Made by a program: the position numbers and the translations under genes
Part shown: positions 23,463 through 30,137 of the stretch, in pieces
How positions within the stretch are numbered: the first letter of the stretch is position 1
How the letters are laid out: every line of letters begins with the position of its first letter
Notes under the pieces: model-generated
Told to the model about the DNA's origin: nothing
What the model saw: the letters and a program-made list of their open reading frames with translations, nothing else
The model's database searches: none
Origin: Gallibacterium trehalosifermentans
GTDB lineage: Bacteria > Pseudomonadota > Gammaproteobacteria > Enterobacterales > Pasteurellaceae
Reading direction: 5' to 3'
NCBI RefSeq assembly: GCF_042433055.1
Contig: NZ_JBHLWB010000004.1
Span: 1-64,000 of the forward strand
DNA: 64,000 nt

Positions 23463-24245
23463 ATGAAAGTTCTATTTCCTCCACGAAAAAAAGACAAAAC
23501 TGCTACCATTAGAGTGGGCGTGTTTTTTGTATCTAATTGTTTACATTATTCTTTTTTTACTCCTGAACAGCAAGTTATATCGGGTGTTGTTAAAGATATA
23601 ACGATGTTAACAACATTATTGACCAAACAGTATCGTTACGCAGCCCAACAAATTCTTTATGTTTCTGTTTTGCCAATTCATTTAGTGTGGCGCAGAAGTT
23701 ATCACTATCCACAAAAATTAACGCAATATGTCCTTGAACAGCAAGTCTATCATCTACTGGAAAATGATTTGCCACATGATGGGAGTCCTATTTGGTTTGA
23801 TTATATCTATCAAGGTGAATATCTCGATTTATATGTGGTTAAACAGCACAATGCCCAGCAAGAGATAGAAAAATATTATCCATTACCGTTGAGTATATTA
23901 GATGTCTTTCCTCGCGTTTTATTACGAGCCTTTCGTCATTTGTCGGAGAGAAATGCAACGGAAAGTGTGCTGTATTGTTATTATGCAGAACAGTGTATTT
24001 TTCTTTTGGACTCACCTTTTAAAACGGAACTATTTGTAACACAAGAAGATTTTTATTCTAGTTGGGAAAAGTATATCACGGCATTTCGCAATAATTTCTC
24101 CAGAATTATTTTATTTCAGACAGATAAACATCAGTCAGTGGATATTACAGCTATCATTAATCATGAAAATGTACAACAAATTACGACTTTATCCGAGGGG
24201 GAATTTATTTGTTTAGGGTGTGCATTATGGGGGCGAGATGATTAA
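23463..24245 (+). CDS. comA: Competence protein ComA (PilM/HofM-like)
   Basis: This 260-residue protein corresponds in position and size to H. influenzae ComA (265 residues) and E. coli HofM. Its family is the actin-like PilM group that sits on the cytoplasmic face of type IV pilus or DNA-uptake machines and contacts PilN. Sequence similarity is low, as usual. The start was set at MKVLFPPRKKD (23463), the beginning used in the family; the longer frame adds 16 codons. It is the first gene of comA-comB-comC-comE and overlaps comB by 8 bases. Confidence 0.85.
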   Translation: MKVLFPPRKKDKTATIRVGVFFVSNCLHYSFFTPEQQVISGVVKDITMLTTLLTKQYRYAAQQILYVSVLPIHLVWRRSYHYPQKLTQYVLEQQVYHLLENDLPHDGSPIWFDYIYQGEYLDLYVVKQHNAQQEIEKYYPLPLSILDVFPRVLLRAFRHLSERNATESVLYCYYAEQCIFLLDSPFKTELFVTQEDFYSSWEKYITAFRNNFSRIILFQTDKHQSVDITAIINHENVQQITTLSEGEFICLGCALWGRDD

Positions 24246-24807
24246 TAAAAAGTTATTTGAAATTAATCTCTTAGATTGGCGCCAACAACATTATCGCCGA
24301 CGTTATCGTCAGGTCAGTATATTCATATTATTGTTGATAATTATCGTTAGTTTAGCGGGTTATCGTTTATTGACATCTGCACAGCAACAATCTGCTAGAT
24401 ACCATACGCTAAACCAGCAACAGCAAGCACTCAATAATCGTTTACAGCAAGTGAAACAAGATTTGTCTAAACAACAACACCTGTTAAGTGAACATTCATC
24501 ATTAGAAAAAGTACCATTAAATGAGCTGGTTTATTTTGTACAATTTCTCTCACATCTACCGTTAGGAAATGGGCGTTTATCTCTCGCGCAAATTGAAGCA
24601 AGCTCTTTTGCTAATGAACAAAAGGCAAAATTGCATTTTATGATTATGGGAGAAAATATTGCACAACAAGAATTTTATCAATTACAACAATATCTATTAA
24701 CGCATTGGCCATATCCAATTACGTTAGAACCTACGATATTAACCAGTAAAAATACACAAAAACACACTACTTTTACTTTACGTTTTCAGCAAAAAGAGGC
24801 GTTGTAA
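24238..24807 (+). CDS. comB: Competence protein ComB (PilN/HofN-like)
   Basis: This 189-residue inner-membrane protein has the PilN layout. A short cytoplasmic N-terminus contains INLLDWRQQHYRRRYRQ, where INLLPWR-like is the PilM-binding motif of PilN. One membrane helix follows (VSIFILLLIIIVSLAGY), then a periplasmic coiled coil rich in Gln and a small C-terminal domain. The start at 24238 overlaps comA; the stop shares bases with the comC start (TAATG). Confidence 0.87.
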   Translation: MINKKLFEINLLDWRQQHYRRRYRQVSIFILLLIIIVSLAGYRLLTSAQQQSARYHTLNQQQQALNNRLQQVKQDLSKQQHLLSEHSSLEKVPLNELVYFVQFLSHLPLGNGRLSLAQIEASSFANEQKAKLHFMIMGENIAQQEFYQLQQYLLTHWPYPITLEPTILTSKNTQKHTTFTLRFQQKEAL

Positions 24808-25346
24808 TGGCTAAGAATATGATGAGGTTTCCTAAAGGTATTCATTGGTATCTATTACATCTGCCTAATCACCTATTGTATTTAATTGGGCTATTTTTAT
24901 TATTATTACTGTTGTCGTACCCTATCTGGAAAAATTGGACGCTTTTTCAACAGATTGCAACATTAGAAGCAAGGCTAGCCAGCGAATCCGCACTAATGTT
25001 AAAGCAGCAACAAACGCTACAACATTTACAAAAAAGAGTCAGTGAGCGACAAGATACACAAAAAAATACGCAAAAAATAGCAACATTACATCAACAATTA
25101 ACCGATTTGTCTGATGATACCTCAATACGTTTTGATATGCAGATGAGTAATAAAGATTTATTACGTGTTGAGCTACATTTATATGCTTCTTTCCAAGATT
25201 TTATAGAAAATTTTGACCTGTTATTTCAAGTTATTCTTGCTGACTGGGCGATTTCATCATTACGTATCGAACGAGGAGCGGAATCAGATCAGCTGGGAGT
25301 ATTACATATTGCAATTCATCTATTTTCTGAGGAGCTACGTGAATGA
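24807..25346 (+). CDS. comC: Competence protein ComC (PilO/HofO-like)
   Basis: The 179-residue protein has a single N-terminal membrane helix (LYLIGLFLLLLLLSYPIW), a coiled coil (residues about 55-105) and a small C-terminal domain, as in PilO. It would pair with ComB in the periplasm. It overlaps the next gene by 4 bases (ATGA at 25343-25346), leaving no room for comD, which normally follows. Confidence 0.85.
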   Translation: MAKNMMRFPKGIHWYLLHLPNHLLYLIGLFLLLLLLSYPIWKNWTLFQQIATLEARLASESALMLKQQQTLQHLQKRVSERQDTQKNTQKIATLHQQLTDLSDDTSIRFDMQMSNKDLLRVELHLYASFQDFIENFDLLFQVILADWAISSLRIERGAESDQLGVLHIAIHLFSEELRE

Positions 25347-26491
25347 AACAATTAATACTTTATCTATTATTGAGTTTAGTAGCATTGACGAGTATAGCAA
25401 AACCGTCAATCAAGGATCCTTTTTTTGAACATTCAGCGCCAGATTTTATTGCCGAGAGACAAAATAATTATCAGGCACAAGAAAATTTAGATGAATTTGA
25501 AACCGTAAAAGTGAAATATATCCAAGTAAATGAATTAGCAAAAGTTTTTAATGAAAATGGTGGTGGTTTATTATCAAGTTTATCTGGATTTAGTGTTGCG
25601 CCACAAAATAACTTAATTTTGATCAAAGGAACAAAGCAACAGATTAGTCAATTTAAAAAGTTAATTGAGCAATTAGATAAACCAGGCGAGCAAATTGCCA
25701 TAGAGGCAAGGATTGTTACGATTAATAATGAAAGCTTAAATGAATTAGGTGTGCGTTGGGGAATGTTTAATCAAACAGATGGTTTTCATAAAGTGGCGGC
25801 AAAATTAGATAGTTTTGGCGTAGATAATTTAAATGCACATTTAAATGTGAATTTTTCCACGAGTGCTGAAGCGGCATCGATTGCTTTACAGGTTGCAAAG
25901 ATCCATGGGCGATTATTGGATCTGGAATTAAAAGCGCTAGAACAAGAAAATAACGTTGAAATTATTGCTAGTCCACATCTATTAACCTCAAACCAAAAAC
26001 GCGCTTTGATTAAACAAGGCTCAGAAATCCCTTATGTTATCGAAGATGATAATGAGAAAAGAAGCCGTACACATATTGAATTTAAAGAGGCAGTTTTGGG
26101 CTTAGAAGTTACGCCACAAGTGCTTCATCAAGGTATGATTGCATTAGATCTGGTTGTAACACAGAATGCAGCAGGTGCAACTATTCCTTACGGTGCAGGG
26201 CAGGTTGTTACGATTGATAAACAAGAAGTGCAATCTCAAGTCATGGTCAAAGATGGTGAAACAGTGGTTTTAGGCGGAATCTTTCATGATTTGATTGGTA
26301 AAGGTGAAAATAAGGTTCCCTTATTGGGCGATATTCCTGGGTTAGGCAAATTATTTAGTAGTAAAGCGGAACGACATCAAAAACGAGAATTAGTCGTTTT
26401 TATTACGCCAAGAATTATTCATAATGCGGCAGAGACGTTAGAAAATTATCAGAAACGTAAAGATGAATTTATGCACAAGAATAATCTTTGA
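25343..26491 (+). CDS. comE: Competence secretin ComE (PilQ/HofQ-like), lacking the N0 domain
   Basis: This outer-membrane secretin forms the DNA-uptake/pilus pore. The 382-residue protein has a signal peptide (to about residue 19), one N1/KH-like domain (FETVKVKYIQVNELAKVF to IEQLDKPGEQIAIEARIVTI) and the full secretin domain (ENNVEIIASPHLLTSNQK, VPLLGDIPGLGKLF, RELVVFITPRI). H. influenzae ComE is about 445 residues because it also has an N-terminal N0/STN domain, which is missing here. Instead, the mature N-terminus SIKDPFFEHSAPDF resembles the start of ComD (QDPFD). I infer an in-frame deletion joining the 5' end of comD to comE. Confidence 0.86.
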   Translation: MKQLILYLLLSLVALTSIAKPSIKDPFFEHSAPDFIAERQNNYQAQENLDEFETVKVKYIQVNELAKVFNENGGGLLSSLSGFSVAPQNNLILIKGTKQQISQFKKLIEQLDKPGEQIAIEARIVTINNESLNELGVRWGMFNQTDGFHKVAAKLDSFGVDNLNAHLNVNFSTSAEAASIALQVAKIHGRLLDLELKALEQENNVEIIASPHLLTSNQKRALIKQGSEIPYVIEDDNEKRSRTHIEFKEAVLGLEVTPQVLHQGMIALDLVVTQNAAGATIPYGAGQVVTIDKQEVQSQVMVKDGETVVLGGIFHDLIGKGENKVPLLGDIPGLGKLFSSKAERHQKRELVVFITPRIIHNAAETLENYQKRKDEFMHKNNL

Positions 26492-26528
26492 TAAAAATGC
26501 ACGGTAAGGTTGAAAAATACGCCGATTT

Positions 26529-26555
26529 ATTGAGATAATAGCACGCTATCTCAAT
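26529..26555. repeat. Inverted repeat after comE
   Basis: ATTGAGATA (26529-26537) and TATCTCAAT (26547-26555) form a 9-bp stem without a T run. It lies in the 268-base gap between comE and aroK. That gap has no gene; comF, which follows comE in H. influenzae, is not here. Confidence 0.55.
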
Positions 26556-26599
26556 GAACATTCGAGGTCTTGGGGATCTTTTGAGTGTGGTGCTAATAG

Positions 26600-26625
26600 A
26601 AGAATACTACGGTATTCTTTTTCTT
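26600..26625 (+). terminator. Rho-independent terminator after the com operon
   Basis: AAGAATAC (26600-26607), loop TACG, GTATTCTT (26612-26619), followed by TTTCTTTT. Confidence 0.75.
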
Positions 26626-26759
26626 TTGTCAGGTGTATCGTAATACAGTAGTCATAACACCTAGTAAAAACAACATAATAAGGTAACTTTTATTGAGTTA
26701 CAGGCGCTCAAAGATCGAACTATTCATTTATCTTTAAATTATTTAGAACGATAAAAAAC

Positions 26760-27287
26760 ATGGCAGAAAAAAGAAATATTTTTTTAATTGGTCCTATGGG
26801 AGCAGGGAAAAGTACAATAGGTCGCCAACTTGCTCAATTATTAAGTATGGATTTTGTGGACTCAGATACTGAAATTGAACAACGTGCAGGCGCCGACATC
26901 AGTTGGATTTTTGATGTTGAGGGCGAAGATGGCTTTAGAAAAAGAGAAGAGCGTATTATTAATGAATTAACGCAACGGCAAGGTATTGTGTTATCCACAG
27001 GTGGTGGCGCGATAATGTCAAAAGAAAATCGCAATTACCTTTCTGCACGAGGAATTGTGATTTATTTAGAAACAACAGTTGAAAAACAACATCAGCGTAC
27101 ATTGCGTGATAAAAAACGTCCTTTATTACAAGGTGTAGACGACCCTCGCCAAGTGTTAGAAGATTTAGCAAAAATTCGTACACCGTTATATGAAGAAATT
27201 GCGGATATTACTTTGCAAACAGATGATCAAAGTGCCAAACTAATGGCTAACAATATTATTGATTTGTTAGAGAATTTCACTGGTTAG
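26760..27287 (+). CDS. aroK: Shikimate kinase
   Basis: AroK phosphorylates shikimate for aromatic amino acid synthesis. At 175 residues it is full length, with Walker A GPMGAGKSTIGR (residues 11-22), the shikimate-site residues in DSDTEIEQRAG and FRKREE, GGGAI, and the lid RDKKRPLL. It heads aroK-aroB-dam on the plus strand. The region before it (26626-26759) must hold its promoter; I cannot assign hexamers with confidence. Confidence 0.97.
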   Translation: MAEKRNIFLIGPMGAGKSTIGRQLAQLLSMDFVDSDTEIEQRAGADISWIFDVEGEDGFRKREERIINELTQRQGIVLSTGGGAIMSKENRNYLSARGIVIYLETTVEKQHQRTLRDKKRPLLQGVDDPRQVLEDLAKIRTPLYEEIADITLQTDDQSAKLMANNIIDLLENFTG

Positions 27288-27322
27288 TCCGATCAATAAT
27301 TAACATATTAAAGGATAGAAAA

Positions 27323-28414
27323 ATGGTAGATGTTTATGTAGAACTTAAAGAACGACGTTATCCAATTAGTATTGGAGCGAGATTATTAGCAGAGCCAAGT
27401 AGTTACTATCCTTTAAAACGTGGCGACAAGGTGATGATTGTTACCAATCCAACGGTCGCAGCACATTATTTACAAACCGTAAAAACGACTTTGTCGCAAA
27501 TTGGTTGCCAAGTCAGTGAAGTGCTTTTACCTGATGGTGAAAAGTATAAAACGTTTGCATCATTAAATTTAATTTTTACTGCCTTGTTAGAGGCTAAACA
27601 TGGACGAGATACCACTATTCTGGCGCTAGGTGGTGGGGTAATTGGTGATGTTGCGGGATTTGCTGCGGCATCTTATCAACGTGGTGTACGTTTTATTCAA
27701 GTACCGACAACATTACTGGCACAAGTAGATTCTTCTGTTGGCGGAAAAACAGCAGTTAATCATGAATTAGGTAAAAATATGATTGGTGCTTTTTATCAAC
27801 CAGCAAAAGTGATTATTGATACAGATACCTTGCGTACATTACCAGAGCGTGAGGTCAGTGCTGGTTTAGCGGAAGTGATCAAATATGGAGCAATTTTAGA
27901 TCAGGCGTTTTTTGTTTGGTTAGAACAACATATTGATGCATTGGTACAGTTAGATACAGCGACATTACAGTATTGTATTCAGCGCTGTTGTGAACTAAAA
28001 GCGATGACAGTAGCAAAAGATGAAACTGAGCAAGGTGAGCGAGCGTTACTCAATTTAGGACATACTTTCGGGCATGCTATCGAAACGCATCTCGGTTATG
28101 GGGTATGGTTGCATGGTGAAGCTGTATCAACAGGAATGATGATGGCAGCTTATCTTTCTTATCATTTAGGAGATTTAACACAACAAGATATTACTCGTTT
28201 ACAAGCCTTGCTTTTGGCGGCAAAACTCCCTGTGTTCTCTCCAGAAGGCATGACCGCAGAGCAATATTTGCCACATATGATGCGTGATAAAAAGGTATTA
28301 GCAGGGCAATTACGTTTAATATTACTCAAGTCTCTAGGACAGGCTTACGTTACAGCTGATGTTGATAAAACATTAGTGTTGCAAGCTATCCAAGATTGTA
28401 TTCATTCTCACTAA
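27323..28414 (+). CDS. aroB: 3-dehydroquinate synthase
   Basis: This 363-residue NAD- and zinc-dependent enzyme converts DAHP to dehydroquinate. Visible blocks include LGGGVIGDVAGFAAASYQRG, PTTLLAQVDSSVGGKTAVN, and the metal-binding GHTFGHAIE and LHGEAVSTGMMMA histidines. It follows aroK by 35 bases, with AAGGAT before the start. Confidence 0.97.
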   Translation: MVDVYVELKERRYPISIGARLLAEPSSYYPLKRGDKVMIVTNPTVAAHYLQTVKTTLSQIGCQVSEVLLPDGEKYKTFASLNLIFTALLEAKHGRDTTILALGGGVIGDVAGFAAASYQRGVRFIQVPTTLLAQVDSSVGGKTAVNHELGKNMIGAFYQPAKVIIDTDTLRTLPEREVSAGLAEVIKYGAILDQAFFVWLEQHIDALVQLDTATLQYCIQRCCELKAMTVAKDETEQGERALLNLGHTFGHAIETHLGYGVWLHGEAVSTGMMMAAYLSYHLGDLTQQDITRLQALLLAAKLPVFSPEGMTAEQYLPHMMRDKKVLAGQLRLILLKSLGQAYVTADVDKTLVLQAIQDCIHSH

Positions 28415-28417
28415 TCC

Positions 28418-29308
28418 ATGTCATCTAATACACATAAAGCAAAGCATCGTTCGTTTTTAAAATGGGCTGGTGGGAAATATCGTTTAGTAGATGAAATTAA
28501 GCGACTTTATCCGCAAGGGAAGACACAACTCATTGAACCTTTTGTCGGGGCAGGGACGGTTTTCCTCAATAGTGAGTTTGAGCATTATTTGCTAGCGGAT
28601 ATTAATCCAGATTTGATTAATTTATTTAAATTAGTGAAATCTGATGTTAAACAATATATCAAAGAAACGCGCCTATTATTTACCCACCCTGATGCTAATA
28701 CTGCATTGCGTTATTATAGTTTGCGAGATGAATTCAACCGTAGCACTGATCTGTGGCGGAGAGCGACTCTCTTTTTATATTTGAATCGTTTTGGCTTTAA
28801 TGGGTTATGTCGTTATAACAGTGATAATGAATTTAATGTGCCATTTGGGGCATATCGACAGCACTATTTCCCTGAAAATGAATTGCATTATTTTGCAGAA
28901 AAAGCGCAAGCAGCGGAGTTTATTTGTGCGTCATTTGATCAAATATTTACCTTAGCAACAGCACAGAGTGTGGTGTATTGTGATCCTCCTTATGCTCCCC
29001 TGCAACAAGATTCAAATTTTACGCGTTATTCAGGCAATGAATTTAGCTTACAAGATCAGAAAAGGCTAGCAGAATTGGCGTATAAAGCAGCGTTGCAACA
29101 GAATGCAACCGTTTTAATCTCGAATCATGATACACGCTTCACACGAGATTTATATCAAGGGGCGAAGATTAGCAAGATCAATGTTCAGCGTTCGATTAGT
29201 CAAGCGAGTGAAAGGCGTGTCAAAGTGAAAGAATTGATCGCCGTTTTTTCTCAACAAAAATTATTGCAATGGAAAAAGAAACAACAAGCTAATTCAGGCT
29301 TGGAATAA
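28418..29308 (+). CDS. dam: DNA adenine methyltransferase
   Basis: Dam methylates adenine in GATC, guiding mismatch repair and replication timing. The 296-residue protein has the N-terminal SAM motif FLKWAGGKYRL, the middle FVGAGTVFLN, and the catalytic DPPY in VVYCDPPYAPL. It starts 3 bases after aroB without damX in between. Its 3' end overlaps the convergent dciA gene by 20 bases. Confidence 0.96.
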   Translation: MSSNTHKAKHRSFLKWAGGKYRLVDEIKRLYPQGKTQLIEPFVGAGTVFLNSEFEHYLLADINPDLINLFKLVKSDVKQYIKETRLLFTHPDANTALRYYSLRDEFNRSTDLWRRATLFLYLNRFGFNGLCRYNSDNEFNVPFGAYRQHYFPENELHYFAEKAQAAEFICASFDQIFTLATAQSVVYCDPPYAPLQQDSNFTRYSGNEFSLQDQKRLAELAYKAALQQNATVLISNHDTRFTRDLYQGAKISKINVQRSISQASERRVKVKELIAVFSQQKLLQWKKKQQANSGLE

Positions 29309-29609
29309 CTTTAAACTCAATTTTTTGAATGTTCGGGTATTTTTGCTGAATTTGGCTTAATAATTGCCTTTGTTGAAAGCGTAAACTTTGATAGATCATT
29401 CCGTTCGCGACATGGAAAAGTAGTGTATCTTTGTTTTGTTCGGCAAGCCGAATTTTGCCTTGAAATTGTGCAGGAATCAGTTTTTCTATATCAAAATAGA
29501 ACTGTTGTAATTGATTATGGCGCTCAATTAAGGCAGAAAGTGAAGAACGTTGTAAAACATCATTTACATTTAAAACTTTTTGATGGCGTACTTCTTTTTT
29601 GGCTGTCAT
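29289..29609 (-). CDS. dciA: DciA family replicative-helicase loading protein (DUF721)
   Basis: This 106-residue protein matches the DUF721/DciA family, which assists loading of the DnaB helicase in bacteria lacking DnaC. The N-terminal LNVNDVLQRSSLSALIERHNQL and the central LLFHVANGMIYQSLRFQQRQLL correspond to the conserved parts. Its position next to secM-secA is typical of the family in Pasteurellaceae and Vibrionaceae. It is divergent from secM. Confidence 0.8.
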   Translation of the reverse strand: MTAKKEVRHQKVLNVNDVLQRSSLSALIERHNQLQQFYFDIEKLIPAQFQGKIRLAEQNKDTLLFHVANGMIYQSLRFQQRQLLSQIQQKYPNIQKIEFKVIPSLN

Positions 29610-29706
29610 CTTCGTACCTTAACCCAAGCAATTTGTATGACATTATAGAGGATTTATTTTATAATCGTAACTTGTTATTTTGAATAGGATTGTTAGGGCT
29701 ATTATC

Positions 29707-30039
29707 GTGGATTATCAATTAACAAAAGTCGGAAAAAAAGCATTATGGCATCGGCTTTTATTAGGGATATTAACCCTATTCTTTTTACCTCTTCACGCAG
29801 AACAACCTAATCAAACGATTTTAACTCAGTTAGAAACCAGACAAACCGTTTCCACAGTTGAGTCGCAACTAATCAATTCTCCTTTTTTATTGCTGCGAAA
29901 AGTACAGCAACAGTTTGAGTTATCTCATCATCAGGTTAAGATCCAACCACAATTTTATTTAGAGCAGCAAGCTCTACTATTTCAGGCTCATCACTATTCT
30001 ATTCAAATCCGAGCGGGACCGCAGAGCACTTTTATTTAA
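29707..30039 (+). CDS. secM: SecM-type secretion monitor with IRAGP arrest motif
   Basis: SecM is a periplasm-directed peptide whose translation stalls unless it is pulled by the Sec machinery, thereby raising secA expression. The frame encodes 110 residues if started at GTG 29707, which follows AGGG; a TTG at 29680 gives nine more. A signal sequence (WHRLLLGILTLFFLPLHA) is followed by a short domain and the C-terminal IRAGP (residues 101-105), then QSTFI. IRAGP is identical to the E. coli arrest core. The upstream residues differ: Phe lies 13 residues before Pro, not 16, and the Gly-Ile-Arg context is Gln-Ile-Arg. It lies directly before secA. Confidence 0.85.
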   Translation: MDYQLTKVGKKALWHRLLLGILTLFFLPLHAEQPNQTILTQLETRQTVSTVESQLINSPFLLLRKVQQQFELSHHQVKIQPQFYLEQQALLFQAHHYSIQIRAGPQSTFI

Positions 30040-30050
30040 TTGAATAAAGC

Positions 30051-30071
30051 GCTAACAGTATCGTTGTTAGC
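30051..30071 (+). promoter_or_regulatory. Hairpin in the secM-secA leader
   Basis: GCTAACA (30051-30057) pairs with TGTTAGC (30065-30071), 12 bases after the secM stop and about 67 before secA. In E. coli a secM-secA hairpin masks the secA ribosome binding site. Here the stem does not itself include the secA AAGAAGAA site, so its role is uncertain. Confidence 0.45.
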
Positions 30072-30137
30072 AGATAAAATGATGCTTATTATGGTATCTA
30101 GTCGTGTTATATATTTTATTAGAAAGAAGAAATTATT

